64,000 nucleotides of DNA from Maribellus sediminis (lineage in GTDB: Bacteria; Bacteroidota; Bacteroidia; Bacteroidales; Prolixibacteraceae): positions 310,001 to 374,000 of the forward strand of contig NZ_WXUB01000003.1 of assembly GCF_011799805.1 (NCBI RefSeq). Reading direction: 5' to 3'. A program made the translations under genes and the position numbers. The notes below the pieces were generated by a model. It saw only the letters and a list, made by a program, of their open reading frames with translations, was not told the DNA's origin and ran no database searches. This document shows, one piece after another, positions 17,699-24,679 of this stretch (positions are counted from its first letter, which is position 1; each line of letters begins with the position of its first letter).

Positions 17699-18208
17699 TT
17701 ATTTATTCAATTCTTCAAGAACCCGGGCTGTAATATCTTCGCTATCGGGTGAAATATAGGCAAGTGTTCCGCCACTGACATCGAGAATGTAGGTGAACTT
17801 ATTTTCTTTGGCGACCTTTTTAATGGTTTCATTCACTTCGTTGTAAACCGGTTGCAGCAATTCAATATTATGCTGACGAATTTGTTGCTGTGCAGTTTGA
17901 TTGAAGGTCTGAATTTTTTGCGACAGTGTCAGCAATTCCTCCTGCTTTGTTTTCCGCATAAAGTCGGAGTAGCCTTCACTTTCCGCCTCAAAGGCTTCCA
18001 TTTTATCCTGTTGTTGCTGCAGCATTTCGGCATAAATATCTTCCATGTCTTTTGCTTCTTGTTCAATCACTGTGTGGATGCTATCTGTATCGGGGTGTTT
18101 TTGCACCAGTTCCTGCACATTCACATGGCCGATCTTTAATGTGGTTTGGGCAAATAGCGGGGAAGCTGCAATAAACAGCACTGCAATAAGTAAAATTTTT
18201 ATTCTCAT
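17699..18208 (-). CDS. skp: Skp/OmpH-family periplasmic chaperone
   Basis: A holdase for unfolded outer-membrane proteins in the periplasm. The 169-residue product has a signal peptide (MRIKILLIAVLFIAASPLFAQ region), then KIGHVNVQELVQKHPD, the typical OmpH N-terminal strand, a long Gln/Glu-rich coiled-coil hairpin (about 45-130) and a final strand around KFTYILDVSGGTLAY. The frame extends to 18232, but the ATG at 18208 places the signal peptide correctly. A candidate -7 element lies upstream at 18230-18237. It is the last gene of the minus-strand regulatory island. Confidence 0.9.
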   Translation of the reverse strand: MRIKILLIAVLFIAASPLFAQTTLKIGHVNVQELVQKHPDTDSIHTVIEQEAKDMEDIYAEMLQQQQDKMEAFEAESEGYSDFMRKTKQEELLTLSQKIQTFNQTAQQQIRQHNIELLQPVYNEVNETIKKVAKENKFTYILDVSGGTLAYISPDSEDITARVLEELNK

Positions 18209-18229
18209 ATTTTTCGATTTAATTTTCAC

Positions 18230-18237
18230 CAAAAGTA
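18230..18237 (-). promoter_or_regulatory. Candidate -7 promoter element for skp
   Basis: The minus strand reads TACTTTTG, an exact TAnnTTTG match 21 bases before the ATG at 18208. Confidence 0.45.
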
Positions 18238-18320
18238 AAGTAAGCGCAAACAGCTGCTACGCAACAAACGTTAAAAACCACAAAGCAGAAGTTAACAAAG
18301 CTAAAACACGTAGAAGTTTA

Positions 18321-18701
18321 CTATTTCCTGAAAACCAAATTTGCAGCACCGGGAAGCATGGGATTTTTGATGTAATAGTCCATGGTTGAATCGGGAACGG
18401 CAACCGGCATGTTCCATTGTGGAGTTGAAGCTCCAAAACCAAGAATCGGCATGTTGTCCAGTGGAGATTTGGAAACCGATTTTGATGTGTTATTTGCAGG
18501 TTCTATCGTTTTCTGCTGATTAAAAATCCGAAGTTGTGGAGTTACCGGCTTAAACGATAAATATTGATATTGATTTGTTTTGGTAAACTCAGTGCGCTTG
18601 ATCGGCTCTATTTTCTGAAGTTTCAACAGATCCAGACTTTGCTGGCTCAAGGCGCTTAAAACGCCGATGGCAAAGGCAAGGGTTAATAGTATTCTAAGCA
18701 T
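18321..18701 (-). CDS. Small exported protein of unknown function
   Basis: A 126-residue protein with a signal peptide (MLRILLTLAFAIGVLSALS) and no recognised domain. The mature part has low complexity in its middle (PANNTSKSVSKSP) and ends in a Pro/Met-rich region with YYIKNPMLPGAANLVF. It lies 42 bases after the LytTR response regulator on the same strand and may be co-transcribed with it. The proximity to a sensor kinase system suggests, without proof, an accessory envelope protein. Confidence 0.6.
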   Translation of the reverse strand: MLRILLTLAFAIGVLSALSQQSLDLLKLQKIEPIKRTEFTKTNQYQYLSFKPVTPQLRIFNQQKTIEPANNTSKSVSKSPLDNMPILGFGASTPQWNMPVAVPDSTMDYYIKNPMLPGAANLVFRK

Positions 18702-18743
18702 TTCTTATTTTTTTGGGAATTTACAAAGAATCATAAGTTTAAC

Positions 18744-19502
18744 CTAAGCGATAAAAGCTTTTAACTTTTCCACAACAGTTTCTCTTCTTCGGCGGGAAAT
18801 AGCAACACTTTCACCGTTTGATAATTTTAGAGCGCCTCCGTCGGTTTTTATAAATGCCGTAACATGCTTCAGGTTTACCAAATGCGATTTGTGTGTTCTT
18901 ATAAACTGGTACTCCCTTAATAAATCTTCAAACTCGATAAGCGTTTTCGCCACCAGCAGGCGCTCACTATTCTCAAGAAAAATATGCGTGTAATTCCCTT
19001 CTCCCCTGCAGTGAATGATATTGGAAACCTCGATAAACTCGATCCGGTCGCCTGTTGGCAAACCAATCCGTGGATTTTCGGGTTGGTTCAGGTTTCTGTA
19101 CAGCTCCTGTATTCTTTTGTTCTCCTCTTTACGTTGCAGGCGATTGGCAACTTTGTCTACTGCCGCTTTTAAATCATTTAGGTTGATTGGTTTTAAAATA
19201 TAATCGACCGCAGAAAAACGGATGGCTTTAATCGCATAATTGTCATAAGCCGTTACAAAAATCACTTCGAAGGTTACCCTGGGTAAACGCTCCAGCAGTT
19301 GAAACCCATTGGCGCCGGGCATTTCAATATCGAGAAACACCAGATCTGGTTTCAGTGTATTAATCCGTTCGATCGCGGTTTCAACCGAAGCAGCCTGACC
19401 AAGAATCACAACCTCTGGGCAATTTTGCTGCAGTATCCCTGACAGGTTCTCGCGTCCATGTTTCTCGTCATCGACAATAATGGATGTAATATTCATATCC
19501 AA
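18744..19502 (-). CDS. LytTR-family response regulator
   Basis: A 252-residue AlgR/LytR-type response regulator. The receiver domain (residues 5-120) has the acidic pair DDE at 11-13, phosphoacceptor Asp58 in VFLDIEMPG, Thr in FVTAYD and Lys in ILKPINL. The LytTR DNA-binding domain (about 145-250) carries FIRTHKSHLVNLKHV. LytS-type kinases are its expected partners, and two such kinases lie upstream on the same strand (21458-24508 and 24680-27670), making it the probable cognate regulator. Candidate LytTR half-sites with a 21-base period lie in front of the gene itself (19541-19549 and 19562-19570). Confidence 0.93.
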   Translation of the reverse strand: MDMNITSIIVDDEKHGRENLSGILQQNCPEVVILGQAASVETAIERINTLKPDLVFLDIEMPGANGFQLLERLPRVTFEVIFVTAYDNYAIKAIRFSAVDYILKPINLNDLKAAVDKVANRLQRKEENKRIQELYRNLNQPENPRIGLPTGDRIEFIEVSNIIHCRGEGNYTHIFLENSERLLVAKTLIEFEDLLREYQFIRTHKSHLVNLKHVTAFIKTDGGALKLSNGESVAISRRRRETVVEKLKAFIA

Positions 19503-19540
19503 TTATGTTCCAATTAATACAGGTATTTCTCTTGACAAAC

Positions 19541-19570
19541 CTTAGCTGAATCGTATTTCATACAAACGAT
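19541..19570 (-). promoter_or_regulatory. Possible LytTR-type direct repeat upstream of the response regulator
   Basis: On the minus strand ATCGTTTGT (19562-19570) and TCAGCTAAG (19541-19549) each match 8 of 9 positions of the published LytTR-class half-site [TA][AC][CA]GTTN[AG][TG], and their period is 21 bases. The match is weaker than the kinase-promoter element and could be chance. Confidence 0.3.
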
Positions 19571-19583
19571 CAAGTGAGCACAA

Positions 19584-21002
19584 TTATTCCTGTGTACTTT
19601 TTTCATACATTTTTATTGGTACCAAGCTAGCACCTTTTCTATCCATAACATCATCTTTATACTTCCGGAAGTAATCCGTTGTCATCAGATCAACCTGATA
19701 ATAATGCTTTCCATAATTTTTTGCATTTTTCATTAGCTTACTAATGCTCATTTGCCCAAAATCCGTATTCCTATATTTATTTAAGACTTCGTTATCAACT
19801 CTCTTATTATCAATCCAAACACCATACATTTTAGAGTCCTTAAATGATTCGAACTGATCTTCGCTTGGCACATTTTCTTTAAGATATAGTGTGTTTGCCG
19901 GGACAAATCCCAATTCCTGCTCTAATTTTTGCTCCCGGCTCATATTCTCAAAAATATATTGCATCCGGCTCTTTTCTTCAGTGGAGAATTCATTCATGTA
20001 AATTGAGTATTTACCATTTTTCAATAATTTCTTGTGTTTTTCCGCTATGGCCTTATATTCATCTAGCAGCTCTTTTGACACGCCCTCTTCATTTCGCAAA
20101 CTTTGCTGCACTTGTACAAATATTTCAGAATTTCGGGCTTCAATCTTAAAAGTAAAAACCATCGAGACTAAAATTACCGACGGGATTAATACCATTTTCT
20201 TGATTCTGACAGCTTTAAGGGAAACATTTTTATTCATCATGATAATTCGTTTTTTTATTGGTAAAAAATTAAATGCGCTTGAAAGATAAAAACTGGAACT
20301 GGTACCTGATTTATTAATCAATATGTACTGATATTCTTTTGTTCTTCCAGTACTTGAAACTACTGCGTCATCAGCAAGGAACTCATGGTTAAGTTGAATC
20401 GCATTTTTATATAGAAGTAAAACCGGATTTAGCCAGGCAAATGTTAAAATCAATTCTACAAACAAAATATCGAAAGAATGTAATTGAGAAACATGTGCCA
20501 ATTCGTGTTGATAAATTTCTTCTTCAATACTATTATATTTAAAGTCGTTGCGGTTAATAAATATATAGTTGAGAAAACTAAAAGGATAATGATTTTCAGA
20601 GGTTAAAACTACTTTCGCATTTTTGTACAAAACCGCTTCTGTGTTTTTTGCCTTACTCCAAAGAATGAAAATATTCTTTAAAAATCTGTAAAAAAAATAC
20701 GTAGTTAACAATATATACAATATAAAAAGTATTAGCCTCAGGATATTTACATTATTCGTTGATTGTCCAACGTCGCTAATGGCTGTATCCTGAAAATATT
20801 CTCCATTGAAAATAACAGGCGATTGAGCAACTTCGCTAGTTATTACGATAATTGGGAGAATAGGAATTATCAAGGAAAATAAAATACTGAATAATAGGTA
20901 AAACCGATTAAATTGATGCATCTTTTCATTTTCCAAAAACAAGCGATATATCAAAAATAGAATTGAGGATGATAAAACAAATTTGATAAAATAAGGAATC
21001 AT
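19584..21002 (-). CDS. BlaR1/MecR1-type M56 membrane metalloprotease
   Basis: A 472-residue sensor-protease partner of the BlaI-type repressor. N-terminal membrane helices (about residues 5-22, 34-54, 88-108) surround a cytoplasmic zinc protease domain with the M56 motif HELAH at 166-170, and another helix lies near 270-285. The C-terminal extracytoplasmic part (about 290-472) has no penicillin-binding motifs, so beta-lactam sensing is not supported; it is Lys/Glu-rich and contains a segment around residues 395-450 typical of Bacteroidota M56 proteins. In BlaR1 systems the protease leads to loss of the BlaI repressor. Its ATG overlaps the BlaI stop by four bases (ATGA). Confidence 0.88.
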   Translation of the reverse strand: MIPYFIKFVLSSSILFLIYRLFLENEKMHQFNRFYLLFSILFSLIIPILPIIVITSEVAQSPVIFNGEYFQDTAISDVGQSTNNVNILRLILFILYILLTTYFFYRFLKNIFILWSKAKNTEAVLYKNAKVVLTSENHYPFSFLNYIFINRNDFKYNSIEEEIYQHELAHVSQLHSFDILFVELILTFAWLNPVLLLYKNAIQLNHEFLADDAVVSSTGRTKEYQYILINKSGTSSSFYLSSAFNFLPIKKRIIMMNKNVSLKAVRIKKMVLIPSVILVSMVFTFKIEARNSEIFVQVQQSLRNEEGVSKELLDEYKAIAEKHKKLLKNGKYSIYMNEFSTEEKSRMQYIFENMSREQKLEQELGFVPANTLYLKENVPSEDQFESFKDSKMYGVWIDNKRVDNEVLNKYRNTDFGQMSISKLMKNAKNYGKHYYQVDLMTTDYFRKYKDDVMDRKGASLVPIKMYEKSTQE

Positions 21003-21370
21003 TGCTTTTTGTTTTGAAGTTCGTCTTCTACTATTCTTTTTAGTTCTTCCAGTTCTGATGCAGAAAGATTACTTGATCTGGTGAAAAAAGAAGCAAATTG
21101 TAAGGCGGAATCATTAAAATAATTCTTAACAATTTTATTCATATGTTTCGAGAAATGCTCTTCTTTATTAACAAGAGCAAAATATTGCCTCGAATTTCCG
21201 TACAATTTATATGCAACAAAGCCTTTGTCTTGCATTCTTTTTAATAGTGTTGCGATAGTTGATGGAGCAGGTTTTGGTTCGGGATACAAATCAACTATTT
21301 CTTTCATAAAAGCTTTGTCAAGCTTCCATATAATTTCCATTAATTGTTCCTCAGTTTTAGAAAGTGCCAT
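20999..21370 (-). CDS. BlaI/MecI/CopY-family transcriptional repressor
   Basis: A 123-residue winged-helix repressor. MALSKTEEQLMEIIWKLDKA and PSTIATLLKRMQDKGFV are the standard BlaI recognition region, and the C-terminal helix provides dimerisation. It is translationally coupled to the M56 protease gene. A perfect BlaI-type operator (TACA-N2-TGTA inside a 20-bp palindrome) sits 20 bases before the start codon and over the presumed -7 element, so autorepression is strongly suggested. No beta-lactamase gene is nearby; the regulated genes may be those of the surrounding island or others elsewhere. Confidence 0.93.
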   Translation of the reverse strand: MALSKTEEQLMEIIWKLDKAFMKEIVDLYPEPKPAPSTIATLLKRMQDKGFVAYKLYGNSRQYFALVNKEEHFSKHMNKIVKNYFNDSALQFASFFTRSSNLSASELEELKRIVEDELQNKKQ

Positions 21371-21409
21371 ATTCTACATTTTGATACTTTATTCTACAAA
21401 TGTAGAATA
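21370..21409 (-). promoter_or_regulatory. BlaI operator overlapping a -7 promoter element
   Basis: Positions 21390-21409 form the palindrome TATTCTACA-AA-TGTAGAATA, containing the BlaI/MecI core TACA-N2-TGTA. A second left half-site TATTCTACA lies exactly 20 bases away at 21370-21378, overlapping the start codon. The minus strand of 21397-21404 reads TACATTTG, an exact match to the Bacteroidota -7 element. Confidence 0.85.
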
Positions 21410-21457
21410 TAAAATTAATTATCCAACTTTCTTTCATTTTTTTTGTTTTGGTCACTT

Positions 21458-24400
21458 TCAACTTTCTTCCGGCAGAGTAATCACAACCCTTGTTCCTTTG
21501 GGTTGATCAATAATCTCTAACAAAAATTTCTCTTTGTTTTTCTCCTGAAGAATTTTCAGGCGTTCCTGAACCAGCTTAGAGCCTTTTCCGTTTTTTGATT
21601 TTGAAATTTCCTGCGCTGCTTCCCGCCCGATGCCATTGTCCTCAATCGAAATTTTAAGTTCCGTGCCATTTTGCTCAACCTCAATTTTTAGTTGCCGGTC
21701 GCTGGCTTTGTTTTGCAAACCATGAATGATGGCATTTTCCACAAAAGGTTGTAATATCATTGACGGAACCATCGTATTGTGCACATCTACCTGTTCATCT
21801 ACAAGCAGCGAATAGTCAAAGTCGAAGCGTAATTTTTCAAGACTCAGGTATTGCTGAATCATTTCCAGTTCCTCGGCCAACGACACTTCTTCCTTTTCCG
21901 AGTTATTCAACACTTTCCGGATCAATCCGGCAAAATCGCTTAAATACAAATGGGCCTCGCGGCCCTTGTTTTGCTGAACCAGGTTTTGCACCGAGTTCAA
22001 ACTGTTAAAAAGAAAGTGTGGATTCATTTGCGAGCGGATGGCGGTGAGCTCCAATTCTCGCAAGCGCGTTCGTTGCTGCTCTTTTCGGAAACGCTGCCTT
22101 ACTCGCCACTTCCAGATAAACAGCACCAAAAGCAGGAGGACAAGAGTAATCACCAGTAAAAGGACGATAAACTGAAGCTGAGATTTGTCGAGTTGTTTCT
22201 TTTGAGGCTCTAAAGTTGCCCGTGCCTTTTTAATAGCAGCCTCCGTCTCATCAGCATAACCTGTCATTTCACCTTTTTTGTCCAAAACGACATATACAAA
22301 TCGTTTTTGGAATATGTCTCGAATTGAATTGCTGTCGTTAACAAAGAGTAATTGTTTAGCAACCGGCTCTGCCCTTGACGTATATTCTTTCCACCAATCA
22401 TAACTGTTGTTTTCGCACACCAAAACAAAATTGATATCCTGATTTTTTTGAGCAAACTCATCAAAGAGATACCTGTTATGTCCAAATCCCTCAGAAATGC
22501 AAACTACCGTTGGTTTGTCTTCCGAAAGATCATTCAAAGTTACCTTATTGCCATCTAAATCTAAGAAGGAGATTTGGGGAAGAAAACTGTCAGACTGAAG
22601 TTTTTGATGCTGTCGAACAATACTTGTCATGCTGGAAACCAGGTTCAAATCATTACATCGTTTACTTAACAACTCTGTATTCTCAATTGCATAATTAATC
22701 CAGTAATCTTCAACATCGTTTCTCAAATTCATTCTTCGTTCAGCAATTAGTACACTTTCCAACACACTCGCAATTTCGCGGTACAAAGCCGAACCCGACA
22801 GCATTAGTCGCATAAATTGTATCCGGCTATCCAAATCCCTGGTGTAATCCACACCAAAACCTGACCGACCGTCAGCAGTAACTTTCCTAATCTTAAAAAA
22901 CTGATAGGCACAATAACTTTCTACCATCTTTCGCGAGAACAAACCATAGTCGTTATAAATATCCTGAATATTAAACTTATCAATATGGTTCTCCAGTTCA
23001 TTTAGTTCCGAATCTTCAATGGTTGCATCATTAGAGATGGCAATCAACTTACCATTTTGGCCTTGCATCGTTAATCTTACCTCACTTCTACGCGCATTGG
23101 TAAAAAAATTATAAAATCCGGTGTAGACATAACTCTTAGTTTCGTTTATGATAAATCTGAGCGTTCGTTCATCGATCGTTGTTTTGTATGAAGAGATCAA
23201 GCTTTCCATTGTCTCAAGACTATCATAAAATGCCAACACTTTATCCTTTCCGGTTAAATCGCCGTACAGGTAGTTAAAAATAAATCTCAAGTCTTGTTTA
23301 AAATTAATCTGATTGCTGATTTTTTCCAACAATTCAGATTCAGCCACCCTCGTACCACTAAAACTAAGGTACCAGGGCTGTTCTGCTCCTTTTGCAACGA
23401 AGCCAATCGTATCTCCGGGTTCCGCATAAAACACAAACATTTTGGATCCCTCATGTTTATTTTTATTTTCATTCTCGACATACACAAATCCACCTTCTGA
23501 AAAATCGATTTCGGTTTCAAAGTATCCCTTTTCATCCAACATGAAAATTCTGTCTTTCATTTCTGTACCAAAAGCACTGCTAAGCGTTTTTAAATGAATA
23601 ATATTACTGAGGGGACTTTCTATACTTCCGGAAATAACAAGTTTTTTCTCTGCAACAGGCTTGGAATAAAGCAATCTGAAATGAGTCTCGTTTACCTGCC
23701 ATTTCAATTTGTCAGCTCCATAAAAACTCTGGCGCATTGAATCTCGACGAATAGTGGTATATTCTGAGACTATTCCATTTTCAGTGTTAACCCAATATTT
23801 CTTATATGTTTTGGCCGGAATGAGATTATCAAAATCCATATCACTAAAGGCTAAAAACTGATTTCCTTTCCTGTTTATTTTCAGTCTGTCTTCTAATAAA
23901 CTTTTATTTAAGGTACTGTCAGCATTAATAGCAGAATTATGAAACCAAAGAAGATGCTCAATCAGATATTTTTGTTTATTAAGAAGTTTACTATTCACGT
24001 TCTTTGCTATTGCCTCCCTCTCTTTTCCGTCGATACCTTGCAGTTTTAAAAATTGGAAAAAGCCTTCAAGCAACTCCACCCGGTTAAGCATTTCCGCATT
24101 ACGAGTGTTTAGATTGATCAAGAATTTGATATCTGATCGGCATAAATACATACTAAATAAATCTGTACTTCCATATACATTACCCACAGCACTAAAATCG
24201 GGATAGAAGAAATCTTTTTTATTAATTTTATTTGATTTCAAAGGTTGTTCAAGCGTATTTTCAAGAAAGGAAACCGAAACAATTGCTTCCTGGTTGGCTA
24301 CAAACTTTTCGACAAAAAGTCGGAATACTTTCTCCTGAACCGAGAAAATATCTTTGGAATTATCCTTCAGAATTCCATAATCTTGATCCGTTATTTCAAA

Positions 24401-24508
24401 GACATATTCATGTCCTTCTTCAAGCTTTAACAGAATAGTCTGTTCCTGAGCAAGCGAGCCCAGACTTAACAATGTGCAAAGAATAAAAAGGATGTGTTGA
24501 GTTTTCAT
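21458..24508 (-). CDS. LytS-type sensor histidine kinase with TlpA-like sensor (copy 1)
   Basis: A 1016-residue sensor kinase. The ATG at 24508 begins a signal peptide (MKTQHILFILCTLLSLGSLA); an upstream in-frame codon lies inside the shared promoter repeat and is rejected. The extracytoplasmic part (about 25-775) includes a DUF4369-like beta domain (around 300-385, with FVFYAEPGDTIGF) and a thioredoxin-like segment (around 645-765, FLDLDGNKVTLNDLSEDKPT) that lacks the CxxC of TlpA. One membrane helix (about 780-798) leads to a His_kinase domain with phosphoacceptor H831 in QMNPHFLFN and a HATPase domain with ENAIIHG and EDNGIGR. It is a tandem paralogue of the gene at 24680-27670. Partner: probably the LytTR regulator at 18744-19502. 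Confidence 0.9.
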   Translation of the reverse strand: MKTQHILFILCTLLSLGSLAQEQTILLKLEEGHEYVFEITDQDYGILKDNSKDIFSVQEKVFRLFVEKFVANQEAIVSVSFLENTLEQPLKSNKINKKDFFYPDFSAVGNVYGSTDLFSMYLCRSDIKFLINLNTRNAEMLNRVELLEGFFQFLKLQGIDGKEREAIAKNVNSKLLNKQKYLIEHLLWFHNSAINADSTLNKSLLEDRLKINRKGNQFLAFSDMDFDNLIPAKTYKKYWVNTENGIVSEYTTIRRDSMRQSFYGADKLKWQVNETHFRLLYSKPVAEKKLVISGSIESPLSNIIHLKTLSSAFGTEMKDRIFMLDEKGYFETEIDFSEGGFVYVENENKNKHEGSKMFVFYAEPGDTIGFVAKGAEQPWYLSFSGTRVAESELLEKISNQINFKQDLRFIFNYLYGDLTGKDKVLAFYDSLETMESLISSYKTTIDERTLRFIINETKSYVYTGFYNFFTNARRSEVRLTMQGQNGKLIAISNDATIEDSELNELENHIDKFNIQDIYNDYGLFSRKMVESYCAYQFFKIRKVTADGRSGFGVDYTRDLDSRIQFMRLMLSGSALYREIASVLESVLIAERRMNLRNDVEDYWINYAIENTELLSKRCNDLNLVSSMTSIVRQHQKLQSDSFLPQISFLDLDGNKVTLNDLSEDKPTVVCISEGFGHNRYLFDEFAQKNQDINFVLVCENNSYDWWKEYTSRAEPVAKQLLFVNDSNSIRDIFQKRFVYVVLDKKGEMTGYADETEAAIKKARATLEPQKKQLDKSQLQFIVLLLVITLVLLLLVLFIWKWRVRQRFRKEQQRTRLRELELTAIRSQMNPHFLFNSLNSVQNLVQQNKGREAHLYLSDFAGLIRKVLNNSEKEEVSLAEELEMIQQYLSLEKLRFDFDYSLLVDEQVDVHNTMVPSMILQPFVENAIIHGLQNKASDRQLKIEVEQNGTELKISIEDNGIGREAAQEISKSKNGKGSKLVQERLKILQEKNKEKFLLEIIDQPKGTRVVITLPEES

Positions 24509-24528
24509 TTCGTTGATATCAGTTTTTC

Positions 24529-24599
24529 TCAAATTTGGCCGAAAAAAATCGAAATAAAAAGGAGGACTTATTAAACGGTAGCTTTGGTTTATTTAGCGG
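24529..24599 (-). promoter_or_regulatory. 71-bp promoter repeat with LytTR-type operator (copy 1)
   Basis: Identical to 27691-27761 except for one base, and at the same distance (20 bases) from the kinase start codon. On the minus strand it carries CCGCTAAATAA (24589-24599) and CCGTTTAATAA (24568-24578), direct repeats with a 21-base period, the spacing known for LytTR-domain regulators. Confidence 0.75.
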
Positions 24600-24679
24600 C
24601 AAGAAGCATTCCGTCATTGAGAAATAATGTAATTAATCAATCGACATTTTTTATTAAAATGCAAGTTGTAGGGACCCAA

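Noticed and set aside
19584-21370. Beta-lactam resistance regulator
   Set aside because: BlaI and M56 are present, but there is no penicillin-binding sensor domain and no beta-lactamase nearby.
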